Origin: Streptomyces vietnamensis | GTDB taxonomy: Bacteria > Actinomycetota > Actinomycetes > Streptomycetales > Streptomycetaceae | NCBI RefSeq assembly: GCF_000830005.1 | Contig: NZ_CP010407.1 | Span: 1,178,001-1,242,000, forward strand | DNA: 64,000 nucleotides | Direction: 5' to 3' | Shown here: one piece after another, positions 53,986 to 63,817 of the stretch | Layout of the letters: every line of letters starts with the position of its first letter | How positions within the stretch are numbered: the stretch's first letter is position 1 | Notes under the pieces: generated by a model | Seen by the model: the letters and a program-made list of their open reading frames with translations, nothing else | Database searches by the model: none | What the model was told of the DNA's origin: nothing | Program-made: the position numbers and the translations under genes

Positions 53986-56493
53986 TCAGCCCTGTTCCTC
54001 GGGCCCGGCCCCTCCTCCCTGCGCGTACGGCCGCAGGCGCTCGCGCAGGGCGGGGGCCAGGGGGCTGCCGCCCGCCTCGTGGATGTGGGCGGCCCGTTCC
54101 AGCCAGCCGGGGACGTCGTCCCGGCGGAGTCCGGTGCGTTCGGCGATGTCCGCGAGGGCGACGAGCGCCTGGGCCTCGTAGTGGGTGGCCCGCTCGGCCC
54201 GCAGGGTGCCGGCGGCGGCCTCCAGGGCGCGTACGGCCTCCTCGGTGTCGCCGAGGTGGTCGAGCGCGATGCCGAGGGCGGCCGTGGCGCGGGCCGCCAT
54301 GCGCGGGTCCCGGCACTCCGTCAGCATCCGGTGGGCGGCGCGCAGGGTGGTCAGCGCGGTGGTGTGCTCGCCGGCGGCGTCCTGGGCGCAGCCGAGGAAG
54401 TACGTCGCGATCGCCGCGCCGCGTGCCTCCCCCGCACCGCTGTTGAGCTCCAGGGAGGCGCGGTAGGCGGCGACGGCGCGGGCCGGGTCGTGCCGGTCCC
54501 AGTACCGGCCGTCGAACTCGCGGACCGAGGCGCTGAGCACCTGGTGTCCGGCGACCTCGGCGCAGGCGAGGGCCGTGTCGAGCTCGGCGCGGGCCCGCTC
54601 GTCCTCGCCCAGGTCGAGCAGGGGGCGGGAGAGCAGGCTGCGCAGGCGCGCCTCGGCCGCGGGGGCGACGGCGGTCGCGGCCGCGGCGGCGCCCAGTTCG
54701 AGGGACTCCCGCCAGGGGCCGAGCGCCCGCTGGTGGAGGAAGAGCACGCTGTACGCCTCGGCCAGCTGCCACACGGGGGTCTCCAGGCCCTCCTGGGCGG
54801 CTCCGGCGCGCAGGACGGCGAGGATGTCGGCGCTGCGGCTCTCCAGCCAGGCGAGCGGTGCGGGGCCGCCGGGTGCCGCGAACGGGTCGGACGTCCCGTC
54901 CAGGAGTGCGCGGAGGTCGGCGATGCGCAGCCGGTCCTCGCGGATCGCCCGGTCGGCGCGTGCGGTGAGGACGAGTTGGTGGGTGAGGACGCGGGCGACG
55001 AGCTCCCGCTCCCCGGTGCGGGGCTCTTCGGCGACCGCGCGCTCGCGGGCGTGCAGCCGGACGAGGTCGTGCATGCGGTAGCGGCGGTCGGCGGTCCGTT
55101 CGAGCAGGGCGTCGTCGGCGAGGCGGGCGAGGAGCGGGGCCGTCTCGGCGGGCGTGGCGCCGAGGGCGGCGGCGGCCGTGTCGACGTCGTGGGTGCGGCA
55201 CGGGTGCCAGCCGAGGTACCGGTAGAGGCGGGCGGCCCCGGCGGGGAGGAGGCGGTACGTCGGGTTGAGTACGGCGGACATGGAGTGCTCCCCTCCCAGG
55301 GGCCCCAGGGAGAGGCCTTCGAGCCGGCGGTTCTCGTCCGTGAGCTCCGTCGCCAGGGCGGTCGTGGTGAGCGTGCGGTCGGTGAGGAGGCGTGCGGCGG
55401 CGATCCGCAGGGCGACGGGCAGTCCCCCGCAGAGTTCGATGAGCCGCTCGGCGGCGGCCCGGTCGGCCTCGACGGTGTCCTCCCCGCAGCGTTCGGCGAG
55501 CAGCCGCAGGGCGCCGTCCGGGTCGAGCGGCCGGAGGGCGAGGACCCTGGCGCCGTCGTAGACCAGCTCGCCGAGGGCCGTCCGGCTGGTGACGAGCACG
55601 GCGCTGCCGGGGCCCTTGGGCACGAGGGGCCGGACCTGGGCGGGTTCGCCGACGTCGTCGAGGACGACGAGCAGCCGCCGTCCGGCCGTACGGGAGCGGA
55701 ACAGCGCGGCCCGCTCCTGGAGGGATCCCGGCATGTAGGCGTCGCTGACGCCGAGGCCGCGCAGACACATGGCGACGGCCTCGGAGACGTCGCCTCCGGC
55801 CTGTCCGCGGAGCGCGGCGAAGTCGACGTACAGCTGGCCGTCGGGGTACTGCTCGCGGGCGGTGGTGGCCCAGTGCCAGGCGGTCGCCGTCTTGCCGACA
55901 CCGGGAAGGCCGTGGAGGACGCCGATGCCGACGGGCGGGGCGGTGGACGAGGGCCGTCCGAACCAGCCGTCGAGTTCGGAGAGGTCGGCGGTGCGGTTGA
56001 CGAACGCGGCGGTGAGCGCGGGGACTTGGTCGGGACGCGGCTCGTACGACACGGGGGCGGGAGCGGGAGCTGCCTGCTGCACGTGGATCGTGACGTCCCC
56101 GTGGATCTGCGATCCGTGGAAGGCGGGGCCGTGGTTCACCCCGCCGCCGCTGTACGTGGCCGTGCCCGGGGTCCCGAAGGCGGCGATGAGCTCCTGGAGT
56201 TCGGCCACGGCGGCCGGGTCCTCGCGGAGCACCCGGAGGAGCCGCTCGCTCCAGTGCTCCTGGATCGCGGCGGCCTCCGCCTCGTTCCCGGCGGCCCGCG
56301 CGGACGCCACCTCCCGCCCGGCGGCCTCCAGTTCCCCGGCGATCCCCTCGGCGTCCTGACCGGTGTCCTCACCGGAACCCCGTCGACGGAACAGGCGCCA
56401 GTCCCGCGCCTTGGCCTGCTCCCAGACGTCCGAGACGACGAGCCCGAACACCGTCGTCACCCCCGACATGGCGAGCGCCGCCAGCTCTTCCAC
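53986..56493 (-). CDS. STAND-type NTPase with TPR-like repeats
   Basis: The 835-residue protein has an N-terminal effector/coiled region (about 1-140), an NB-ARC-like ATPase with P-loop GLPGVGKTATA, Walker B LLVVLDDV and GGLPVAL (GLPL-like), then a winged-helix-like part (DRRYRMHDLVRLHARERAV) and a C-terminal set of tetratricopeptide-like helices from about 580. This is the sensor-switch architecture shared by AfsR-like regulators and Avs/NLR-type defence proteins. No DNA-binding SARP domain is present. The region GVNHGPAFHGSQIHGDVTI resembles a tag seen before such ATPases. The start is GTG 56493 or ATG 56469. Confidence 0.75.
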   Translation of the reverse strand: MEELAALAMSGVTTVFGLVVSDVWEQAKARDWRLFRRRGSGEDTGQDAEGIAGELEAAGREVASARAAGNEAEAAAIQEHWSERLLRVLREDPAAVAELQELIAAFGTPGTATYSGGGVNHGPAFHGSQIHGDVTIHVQQAAPAPAPVSYEPRPDQVPALTAAFVNRTADLSELDGWFGRPSSTAPPVGIGVLHGLPGVGKTATAWHWATTAREQYPDGQLYVDFAALRGQAGGDVSEAVAMCLRGLGVSDAYMPGSLQERAALFRSRTAGRRLLVVLDDVGEPAQVRPLVPKGPGSAVLVTSRTALGELVYDGARVLALRPLDPDGALRLLAERCGEDTVEADRAAAERLIELCGGLPVALRIAAARLLTDRTLTTTALATELTDENRRLEGLSLGPLGGEHSMSAVLNPTYRLLPAGAARLYRYLGWHPCRTHDVDTAAAALGATPAETAPLLARLADDALLERTADRRYRMHDLVRLHARERAVAEEPRTGERELVARVLTHQLVLTARADRAIREDRLRIADLRALLDGTSDPFAAPGGPAPLAWLESRSADILAVLRAGAAQEGLETPVWQLAEAYSVLFLHQRALGPWRESLELGAAAAATAVAPAAEARLRSLLSRPLLDLGEDERARAELDTALACAEVAGHQVLSASVREFDGRYWDRHDPARAVAAYRASLELNSGAGEARGAAIATYFLGCAQDAAGEHTTALTTLRAAHRMLTECRDPRMAARATAALGIALDHLGDTEEAVRALEAAAGTLRAERATHYEAQALVALADIAERTGLRRDDVPGWLERAAHIHEAGGSPLAPALRERLRPYAQGGGAGPEEQG

Positions 56494-56641
56494 CGCTCCC
56501 CCAACCTGTCGCGCGGAACGCCGACGAGACGCCCCGGCACCACCGTAGAGAGATCGACAAGCCTTTGAACAGCCCGCTCGCCGTCGCGCTGACGCGGCGC
56601 GTGGCGCATTCCGTTCGCTCGGCGGAGGAGGGGCGGGTGCC

Positions 56642-57220
56642 TCAGGGCGCCGTAGGGGCCGTGAACGTGACGGCGGCGGCCGGGACGGTGGTCTCCGCGT
56701 CGCTCCCGAGGGCGTACGCGGCGACGCGGGAGACCGTCGCGGCCGGGATCGTCCCGCTGATGCCCGGCGCCGCCGGGATGTCCTGGGTCGCGTGGGCGTC
56801 GTGCGGGACGACGACCCGGTAGCCGAGCGCCAGGGCCGTACGGGCCGTCGCCTGGACGCACATCTCCGACATGACGCCGCAGACGGCGATCGCCCGCACC
56901 CCCGCGTCGGCGAGGACCACCCCGAGCGCGGTCTCCTGGAAGCCGTCGTCGTGGGGCTTGCGGATCACCACCTCGGCGGGTCCGGGCTCCACGGGGTGGT
57001 GGAGTTCCCAGCCGGGCGTGTGGGGTTCGTCCTCGGCGCCGGGCGGCCCGTCATTCTGCAGGTGGGCGATGAACGCCCCGTCCCGCCGGGCCCGGGCGAT
57101 CAGGTCGGTCGTCCGGTCGACGAGCCGGCCGGCCGCGGGCACGGCCCCGTCACCGGTGACGAAGGCCGACTGCACGTCGACGACGATCAGGGCATCCACG
57201 GGCTGCGCGCGCTGGGTCAT
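56642..57220 (-). CDS. Isochorismatase-family cysteine hydrolase
   Basis: The 192-residue protein has the three catalytic positions of the superfamily: Asp in IVVDVQSAF, Lys in VIRKPHDDGF and Cys in VMSEMCVQATA. Members hydrolyse isochorismate, nicotinamide or other amides. Context does not show which applies here. The ATG at 57220 has a weak ribosome site. Confidence 0.87.
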   Translation of the reverse strand: MTQRAQPVDALIVVDVQSAFVTGDGAVPAAGRLVDRTTDLIARARRDGAFIAHLQNDGPPGAEDEPHTPGWELHHPVEPGPAEVVIRKPHDDGFQETALGVVLADAGVRAIAVCGVMSEMCVQATARTALALGYRVVVPHDAHATQDIPAAPGISGTIPAATVSRVAAYALGSDAETTVPAAAVTFTAPTAP

Positions 57221-57384
57221 CCGGCCATCATCACTCCCACGGGCCCCACCCGCCACGGGGTTTCGCCCCGCCGGAGAGGGCCGGATTCCCTGGGCGCACG
57301 GCCCCCGGCACGGGCCGAAATCCCCGGGCGCACGCCCCCGACCTGCAAGTAACCTCATGGGCCGGGAACAAGGGGAGGATCCGC

Positions 57385-57933
57385 ATGGCCGAGTTGACGA
57401 CGTCCGAGTGGTGGGCGCTGCTGCCGGAGGGCATTCGCGGCGAGGTCGACGGGTACGTCCTCCAGGACCGCCGGCTCCAGGCGGCACGTGTCGTCTGGGA
57501 GACCTGCCGGAACCGCGGTCTGGGGCTCCACGAGGCGGAGGGCGTCGTCCACGAGCGGTACCTCCACCACGGCGACCGGATCGCGCGCACCCCCCTCAGC
57601 CCCCTCGACCTGGAGTCGCTGACCGCACGGGCCTCCGGCTGCCCGGGGCCCCTGGTCGCGATCGAGGCGGTCTGGGACGGCGACACCGTCCACGACTGGT
57701 TCGTGATCCTCCTCGCGATCACCGCCGAGCCCGTGGGCGAGCACCACCTCGCCACGATCTACCGGGAGACGGCCGTACGGCACCTGGGCGCCGCGCGGGC
57801 CGAGGAGGTGCGCCGTCCGGAGGCCGTGGCCGCCGGCGCGGCCGGCCGGGCCCTGGCCGAACACCTCGCGGTGCCCTTCCACTTCGCGAGCCCGGACACC
57901 CCGGACGACGAGGCCCCGCGCCGGCGACCGTGA
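57385..57933 (+). CDS. Hypothetical protein
   Basis: The 182-residue soluble protein starts at an ATG with AAGGGGAGG upstream and has clean codon bias, so it is a real gene. It is rich in helices, with a conserved-looking middle (VWDGDTVHDWFVILLAIT) and an acidic/basic tail. I recognise no domain. It is convergent with the membrane pair. Confidence 0.7.
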   Translation: MAELTTSEWWALLPEGIRGEVDGYVLQDRRLQAARVVWETCRNRGLGLHEAEGVVHERYLHHGDRIARTPLSPLDLESLTARASGCPGPLVAIEAVWDGDTVHDWFVILLAITAEPVGEHHLATIYRETAVRHLGAARAEEVRRPEAVAAGAAGRALAEHLAVPFHFASPDTPDDEAPRRRP

Positions 57934-57948
57934 TCCGCGGGACGGGCC

Positions 57949-58845
57949 CTAGGGCCTGTCCCGCCGCACGGCCCGGCCGAGCAGCCACCGGCCCGAGACG
58001 CCCGTGACGAGGAGCCCCGCGACGAGGGTGACGAGGGCGGCGCCGGGTCCTGAGGTCCAGTCGACCGTGGAGGCGTGGGCGGCGAGGACCACGGCGAGGG
58101 CGAGGGCCACCGCCGGAACGGCCCGGAGCGCGGGGCGGATACGGGCCAGGTCGTCCTCCACGAGGGAGCCGAGGACGCCGACGCCGAGCGCGAGCGCCCA
58201 CACGCCGAGGCCCTGTGCGTCGGCGCGGTTCACCGTCCACGGGAGCAGGGCTCCCCAGAAGGCGGGGAAGCACAGCAGGCCGGCGCCGATGCCGAGCCAT
58301 CCCGAGCCGAGGACGGCGAGCAGCGGTTTCGACCAGGCGGGCAGGGGGGCGACCGGACGCCGCCCCGCCGCCCCCGTGCCGCCGGGCCGTCTGCGGTACT
58401 GCGCCGCCAGGCAGCCCACCGCCGCGAGGGCGAGGACGCCGAGGGTGGCGACCCAGCCGAGGCTGAACAGGGCGAGGAACAGCGGGCCGCCCCGTACGGC
58501 CTGGAGGGTGCCGGCGTTGAGCACGGACACCGTGAAGAGGCCGACGAGGACGATCGCGAGCGGCAGCACCAGGCACCGGACCTCCTCCCAGACGCGGGCC
58601 CGGCCGACCGTGAACAGCGCGGGCGCCACGCCCGCCATGGCCGCCCCGACGAGGCCGGGGCTCAGCGCCTCGGGCGACACCCAGGCGCCCGCCGCGTGCC
58701 CGGCCAGGCTCGCCACGGCGAGCAGTGCGCCCACGGTGGCGCTGATGCCGCCGACGACGCCGCTCAGGACCACGACGGCGGGCGAGAGGGCGCGGCCCTC
58801 GGGGCTTCCGGTGCTCATGGCCGTCTCCTGCGGAACGACGCTCAT
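57949..58845 (-). CDS. Multi-spanning membrane protein
   Basis: The 298-residue protein has about eight hydrophobic segments and no motif I recognise. Its ATG overlaps the stop of the DUF2306 gene (ATGA) with AAGGAG upstream. A second ATG at 58818 with its own GGAG is also possible. Its role is probably tied to that partner and to PadR control. Confidence 0.75.
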   Translation of the reverse strand: MSVVPQETAMSTGSPEGRALSPAVVVLSGVVGGISATVGALLAVASLAGHAAGAWVSPEALSPGLVGAAMAGVAPALFTVGRARVWEEVRCLVLPLAIVLVGLFTVSVLNAGTLQAVRGGPLFLALFSLGWVATLGVLALAAVGCLAAQYRRRPGGTGAAGRRPVAPLPAWSKPLLAVLGSGWLGIGAGLLCFPAFWGALLPWTVNRADAQGLGVWALALGVGVLGSLVEDDLARIRPALRAVPAVALALAVVLAAHASTVDWTSGPGAALVTLVAGLLVTGVSGRWLLGRAVRRDRP

Positions 58846-60056
58846 CCCTGGGCTCCTTCCCGGCTGGTGCCCGCCGCGACCCGGGCATCCGCCGGAGTCG
58901 TCGGCGGGTCGGCGAACTCCCGCTGTCTCTTGAGGACTTCACGGGCGTACAGGATCCGCAGGCTCACCGCCGTGACGGCCGCGTAGGCGAGCATGCCGCA
59001 GCCGATGCCGACGCCCGCGACGAGGGCCGTGATCCGGTCGAGGCCCAGGGTCCGTTCGAGTACGGGCAAGGTCACCGCCGAGAAGGCGGGTGCCAGGCAC
59101 AGGGCGGCGAGGTGCAGCGACCACTCCTCGCGCGGCCACGCGGCGCCCCGTGCGCCGGCGCGTGCCGCCCGGGCGGCGATGACGGCGTACGTCACGGCGT
59201 ACGGGACGAGGTACGCGAGGAGCAGTCGCCGCCCGGCGGTCCCCTCGTCGAGGAACGCCACGGTGATCCGCACCAGGCCGGCCGCGCCCGCGAGGTGGGC
59301 GGCGACCCGCACCGGCAGCGGGCACCACGTGCCGGTCAGGCCGGGAACGGTGGCGCGCCGGTCGAGGGCGCGGGAGGCGAGGAGGGCGCCGAAGGAGACG
59401 AGCGCGCCGAGGTGCATGATCGCGACGCGGTTGATGTCGGCCAGGCCGAGGCCGGGGTAGAGCGAGGGCAGCAGTCCCCATTCGATCCGCAGCAGCGGGG
59501 CGGTCATCAGGAAGCCGTAGCAGAGCAGCAGCCAGCGCTGGTGGAGGTCCGGGAAGCCGCGGACGGCGGCGAGGATCCCGAAGGTCACGCTGCCGACGGT
59601 GCCGACCAGGATCGTGGCGAGGACGATCCAGAACGCGGCCCCGCTGAAGGCCTCCGCCGGCGGGGTGCGCACCAGGTAGAGGGCGGCGCCCGCCATCGAC
59701 GCGTACACCGTGACGGCGAAGACGGTGCCGGTGATCCGGTGCAGCCGGATGCGGCGCCGGACCGCGGAGAGCAGCTGCACGGGGCCGAGGAGCATGAGGA
59801 GGCCGCCGAGGACCGCGTGCACGATCAGGGGGATCAGGCTGCGCCCGTACGGTCCCATCCGGTCGCGCACGGCCTCGGCGACGAACTCCGGGGAGACGGC
59901 CCGGCCGAGGAGCCACTCGCCGAGGGCGGGCGCTCCCGGGCGGGCGTACGGCCAGAGTTCGGTCATGGCGATCGGCGCGTACGCCAGGCAGACCACGGTC
60001 ACCGCGACGGTGGCCGCCCGCCCCCACCCCCGTCGCGTGCCGGCCGTACGCCTCAT
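58842..60056 (-). CDS. DUF2306-like membrane protein
   Basis: The 404-residue protein has about ten hydrophobic segments. The early part (LIVHAVLGGLLMLLGPVQL, LHRITGTVFAVTVYASMAGAAL) matches DUF2306-type membrane proteins, which resemble cytochrome-like haem-binding four-helix proteins. A GGGGG ribosome site favours ATG 60056 over ATG 60074. It is the first gene after a PadR operator and is coupled to the next membrane gene. Confidence 0.75.
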   Translation of the reverse strand: MRRTAGTRRGWGRAATVAVTVVCLAYAPIAMTELWPYARPGAPALGEWLLGRAVSPEFVAEAVRDRMGPYGRSLIPLIVHAVLGGLLMLLGPVQLLSAVRRRIRLHRITGTVFAVTVYASMAGAALYLVRTPPAEAFSGAAFWIVLATILVGTVGSVTFGILAAVRGFPDLHQRWLLLCYGFLMTAPLLRIEWGLLPSLYPGLGLADINRVAIMHLGALVSFGALLASRALDRRATVPGLTGTWCPLPVRVAAHLAGAAGLVRITVAFLDEGTAGRRLLLAYLVPYAVTYAVIAARAARAGARGAAWPREEWSLHLAALCLAPAFSAVTLPVLERTLGLDRITALVAGVGIGCGMLAYAAVTAVSLRILYAREVLKRQREFADPPTTPADARVAAGTSREGAQG

Positions 60057-60076
60057 GGCGGTTCCCCCCATCACCG

Positions 60077-60095
60077 ATAGTCCTGTCTGGACTAT
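60077..60095. promoter_or_regulatory. PadR-type operator ATAGTCC-N5-GGACTAT
   Basis: A perfect 7-bp dyad lies 21 bp upstream of the DUF2306 start and downstream of the padR-family gene. PadR operators often have ATGT/ACAT-type dyads, so the exact match differs, but position and symmetry fit repression of the membrane pair. Confidence 0.6.
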
Positions 60096-60159
60096 GGAGG
60101 AAGGTAGGGCGGGAGCCGGCCGGGGTCAACCGGTCGGTAACAAGCCGTCGTTCGCGAGA

Positions 60160-60675
60160 TCAGGGCTCGCGGCTCTCCACCCACTGCCAGAAATCGACCA
60201 TCATCCGCTCATAGCGGATGCCGAACTCCAGCGCCTCGCGCTGCCCGCGCGTCAGCAGCTCGCCGACCTCGTCCGCAAGGCCTTCGTACTCGCCCAGGGT
60301 CCTGCGGTGCTCGTCGATCTGGACCGGGGCGTGGACGCGCGGGCTGGCGCCGAACCACAGCTTGAGGATGCCCCGTTCGCGGGCCTCGACCGGGACGAAG
60401 GAGGGGTCGGCCAGCCAACCGCGCAGCGCGGCCGCCCCCTCCTCCGTGAGGCTCATCAGACGCCGGTTGCGGCCGCCCGGCTGGCGCACCTCCGACAGCA
60501 GCCCCGCCTCCAGGAGCCGGTCGCACTGCGCGTACACCTGCGCGTGCGGCATGGACCAGAACGGGGCCACCGTCCGCGCGGCCTCCACCTTCACGTCGTA
60601 CGGACTGGCTTCGCCCAGTTTGTCGATGATGCCGAGCACGAGGAAGGAGGGAGTGGTCAACCGGACTTCAGACAT
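60160..60675 (-). CDS. PadR-family regulator
   Basis: The 171-residue protein has the PadR winged helix (SFLVLGIIDKLGEASPYDVK, YAQCDRLLEAGLLSE and RLMSLTEEGAAALRGWL) and the C-terminal helical domain. It lies just upstream of the membrane pair, with the dyad at 60077-60095 between them. The ABC exporter gene lies on the other side. PadR proteins often respond to toxic small molecules. Confidence 0.88.
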   Translation of the reverse strand: MSEVRLTTPSFLVLGIIDKLGEASPYDVKVEAARTVAPFWSMPHAQVYAQCDRLLEAGLLSEVRQPGGRNRRLMSLTEEGAAALRGWLADPSFVPVEARERGILKLWFGASPRVHAPVQIDEHRRTLGEYEGLADEVGELLTRGQREALEFGIRYERMMVDFWQWVESREP

Positions 60676-60743
60676 GCGGCGACGGTATCGCGGCGGGCCG
60701 GTGCGGTGGCCGGGGGCAGTGCCCCCGGCCAGGCCTTCCGCTC

Positions 60744-63119
60744 CTACTCCGTCCGCAGTGCCCGCGCCGTGGCCGTACGGGCCGCCCAGCCCGCCGGGAG
60801 CAGCGCACCGGCCGTCGCGATCACGACGCCCGCCGCCGCGAGGAGCACGAGCAGCGGCGTGCCGTACACCTCGATGTCGGCGGGCGGGATCGTGGTGCCG
60901 ACCGCGCGGCCCATCGCCGGCATCACCCAGCCGTGGAGGGCCACGCCGAGCGGTACGCCGACCGCGCCCGACAGGAGGCCGATGGCGCCGACGGAGGTGA
61001 GGACCTGCGCGACCGTCTGCCGCGGGGTCATCCCCAGGGCCTTGAAGACGCCCAGGTCACGGACGCGGTCGCGGGTGTCGAGGACGACCATGTCGAGCAC
61101 CCCGAGGCAGGCGACGACGACCAGCATCAGGGTGAGCGTGACGATCAGGGCCTGCATCGCCCGGATGACGCCCGACCTGCTTCCCTCGGTGAGGGCGGCC
61201 TCCGCCCCGAGCGGTGCCACGGCGGCGTCGAGGCGCTCCGCGTAGCGCGCCGCGTCCGTGCCCCCGGTGACGGTCACGGCGAAGTCGGCGGGCTGGTAGC
61301 GGGCGTGCAGCGCGGCGACGGACGCCTCCCCGGTGCGCAGGGTCATGCCGTCGTCGCCCAGGTCGAAGACCTCACCGACGATCCGGACCCGGGCCGTGCG
61401 GCCCTGTTCGGAGAGGGTGACCGTGTCCCCGACGCGGACTCCGGTGGTGTGCAGGAACCGGGTCGGGGCGACGGCCTCCCCGGTGGCCCCGAACCAACGG
61501 CCGGAGACCATCGTGTGGCGGCTGCCGGCCGTGTCCCCCTCGTACGCGACGAGGGGCGCCCCGCCCTTGAGCCCGGCCACGTCCAGCTGGGTGCGGGCCG
61601 TCCGGTACACCGAGGCCGTTCCCGGGAGCGCGGCGATCGCCGCCGCGACGGCGGCCGGATCGGCCTGCCGGGGCATCTCCCCGCCCGGCGCTCCGGGGTC
61701 CCCGTGGGGCGGGGCGATCGTGTGGACGGTGACGTCGCCGCCCCGGTCCGGGTCTCCGTCGGCCTTGATGGCGACGAGCGTGCTGCCGAGTCCCACGGCG
61801 AAGGTCACCGCGAGGGCTCCGAAGGTCACCGCCGCGGCCGTGCTCGCCGCTCGTGCGGGGCGGGCGAAGGGCGCGGCGAGGCCCAGGGTGACCGGCCGGG
61901 GCAGCGGGAGGCGCCCGAGCAGGCCGAGGAGCGCGCGCCCCCGGCCGCCTCCGGTGGCGGGGCCCATGCGGAGGACCGTCGCGGTCGGCAGCCGGGCCGC
62001 GCGCAGGGCGGGCCCGAAGGCGGTGGCGGCCACGAGGGCGAGCCCGCCGGCCGGTACGGCGAGGTCGACCCACACGGGGATGAGGATCTCGGTCGTCCCG
62101 TACACCTCGGAGACCTCCGCCATGAGGGGTACGGCGAGCACGTTCCCGAGGGCGACGCCGAGCACGGCCCCGACGGTGCCCGGGATCAGCGCCTGCGCCA
62201 CGTACGCGCGTCCCACCTGGAACGGGGTGAAGCCGAGGGACTTGAGGATCCCGATCCGGCGGGTCGCGGCGCCGACGGCTCCGCTCACCACGATGCCGAT
62301 CACCAGGACCGACAGCGCCAGCCCGAGGAACGCGAAGGCGGTGACGAAGGGCACGAAGGCGGCCGTGGCCGCGCGCGCGGTCTCCCGCACGTCGAGGTAC
62401 GAGCGGGCGCCGGTGACCGCCCCGGCGGGTACGGCGGCGGTGACGGCCTTCCGCCCGGCCGTCACCTCGGCGGCGGTGTCCGCCGCGGTGAGCCGGTAGA
62501 GCATCTGGAGCGCGGGCGGCCGCCCTCCCGCGAGCGCCGTGAGCTGCTCGGGTACGACCCAGGCGTCGGCGCTCTCGCCGACCGACTCGGCGATGCCCAC
62601 CACGGTGAGGGTGACGCCGCCGGCGGTCACCCGGACTCCCGGGCCGGTTCTCGGAGGTTCGGATCCCCGCTCCAGGACGATCTCGCCGGGAGCCGTGGCC
62701 CACCGGCCCTCCACCACGGTCACCGCGTCCACGGGCCCGGCGGCGGAGGCCCGGCCGACGACCGTCAGCGGCGGCGGTGCGAACCCGGGCGGGGCCGCCC
62801 GGTCCGCGCTCAGGCGCAGGGAGGTGACGGCGAAGGGACCCGAGGCCGCGGCCACCCCGGACGCACGGGCGGTGGCGGCGAGGCGCTCCGGGGTGACGGC
62901 CGATCCGTCGAACCGCACGGTCAGATGGGCGCCGTGCTGCCGCGCGAAGGCCCGGTCGAAGGGCGCCCCGGAGGCGACGAGGAGGCCGAGCGCGAGGACG
63001 GCGGAGGCGACGGACAGCAGCGTGGTCAGGACCATGACGGCGGTCTGCGTACGACGCCGCCCGACCCCGGCCCGTACGACGCGGCCGAGGGCGCCTCCGG
63101 TGGTGGGATCCGCGCTCAT
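60744..63119 (-). CDS. FtsX-like ABC transporter permease
   Basis: The 791-residue protein has two FtsX-type repeats. It opens with a membrane helix near 30-50, followed by a MacB-like outer domain, three helices (about 265-400), a second outer domain, and three final helices ending with IATAGALLPAGWAAR. The ATG at 63119 overlaps the ATPase stop. With the ATPase it forms a MacB/LolCD-type complex that moves drugs, peptides or lipoproteins. The adjacent PadR gene may regulate it. Confidence 0.87.
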   Translation of the reverse strand: MSADPTTGGALGRVVRAGVGRRRTQTAVMVLTTLLSVASAVLALGLLVASGAPFDRAFARQHGAHLTVRFDGSAVTPERLAATARASGVAAASGPFAVTSLRLSADRAAPPGFAPPPLTVVGRASAAGPVDAVTVVEGRWATAPGEIVLERGSEPPRTGPGVRVTAGGVTLTVVGIAESVGESADAWVVPEQLTALAGGRPPALQMLYRLTAADTAAEVTAGRKAVTAAVPAGAVTGARSYLDVRETARAATAAFVPFVTAFAFLGLALSVLVIGIVVSGAVGAATRRIGILKSLGFTPFQVGRAYVAQALIPGTVGAVLGVALGNVLAVPLMAEVSEVYGTTEILIPVWVDLAVPAGGLALVAATAFGPALRAARLPTATVLRMGPATGGGRGRALLGLLGRLPLPRPVTLGLAAPFARPARAASTAAAVTFGALAVTFAVGLGSTLVAIKADGDPDRGGDVTVHTIAPPHGDPGAPGGEMPRQADPAAVAAAIAALPGTASVYRTARTQLDVAGLKGGAPLVAYEGDTAGSRHTMVSGRWFGATGEAVAPTRFLHTTGVRVGDTVTLSEQGRTARVRIVGEVFDLGDDGMTLRTGEASVAALHARYQPADFAVTVTGGTDAARYAERLDAAVAPLGAEAALTEGSRSGVIRAMQALIVTLTLMLVVVACLGVLDMVVLDTRDRVRDLGVFKALGMTPRQTVAQVLTSVGAIGLLSGAVGVPLGVALHGWVMPAMGRAVGTTIPPADIEVYGTPLLVLLAAAGVVIATAGALLPAGWAARTATARALRTE

Positions 63120-63817
63120 CGGGCCACCGCCGTGACGTCGCGGGCGATGCGGCCGTCGACGAGTTCGATCGTGCGCGTCGCGCAGGCCTCGGCGAGCGCG
63201 AGGTCGTGGGTGACGAGGACGATCGTCTGTCCGTCGGCGTTCAGTTCGCGCAGGAGGTCGCGGACGTCCGCACCGGACGCGGTGTCCAGGGCCCCCGTCG
63301 GCTCGTCGGCGAGGAGCAGCGGCGGACGGTTCATCAGGGCGCGGGCGACGGCGACGCGCTGCCGCTCGCCGCCGGAGAGACGGCCGGGGTGCACGCGCGC
63401 GTGGCGGGCGACGCCGAGCTGGTCGAGGAGTTCGGCGGCGCGGGCCGCCGCCCGGCCGCGCGGCATGCCGGCGAGCTGGGCGGGGAGCAGCACGTTGTCG
63501 AGGACGGTGAGGTCGTCGAGGAGGTTGAAGAACTGGAAGACCATGCCGACGCGGTCGCGCCGGTAGAGGGCGGAGGCCGTCTCGCTCAGCGCGTCGACGC
63601 GCAGCCCGTCGACGGTCACGCGGCCGGTGCTCGGCCGGTCGAGGCCGGCGAGGAGGTTGAGCAGGGTCGACTTGCCGCTGCCGGAGGGACCGAGCACGGC
63701 GAGCGACTCCCCTCGTGCCACGCGCAGGTTCAGCCCGGCGAGGGCGGCCGGCCCCTCGTCGTACGTCCTGCCGACCTCGCTCAGGTCGATCAGCGGCTCG
63801 GCTGAGGATGGGGTCAT
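63116..63817 (-). CDS. ABC transporter ATP-binding protein (MacB/LolD-type)
   Basis: The 233-residue ATPase has Walker A GPSGSGKST, Q-loop MVFQFFNLL, signature LSGGERQRVAVARAL and Walker B LLLADEPTG, all close to MacB/LolD ATPases. The permease gene follows with a 4-bp overlap. No fused membrane part is seen. The remaining window to 64000 holds no gene I can support; a weak open frame on the minus strand near 63865-64000 is too short to judge. Confidence 0.93.
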   Translation of the reverse strand: MTPSSAEPLIDLSEVGRTYDEGPAALAGLNLRVARGESLAVLGPSGSGKSTLLNLLAGLDRPSTGRVTVDGLRVDALSETASALYRRDRVGMVFQFFNLLDDLTVLDNVLLPAQLAGMPRGRAAARAAELLDQLGVARHARVHPGRLSGGERQRVAVARALMNRPPLLLADEPTGALDTASGADVRDLLRELNADGQTIVLVTHDLALAEACATRTIELVDGRIARDVTAVAR

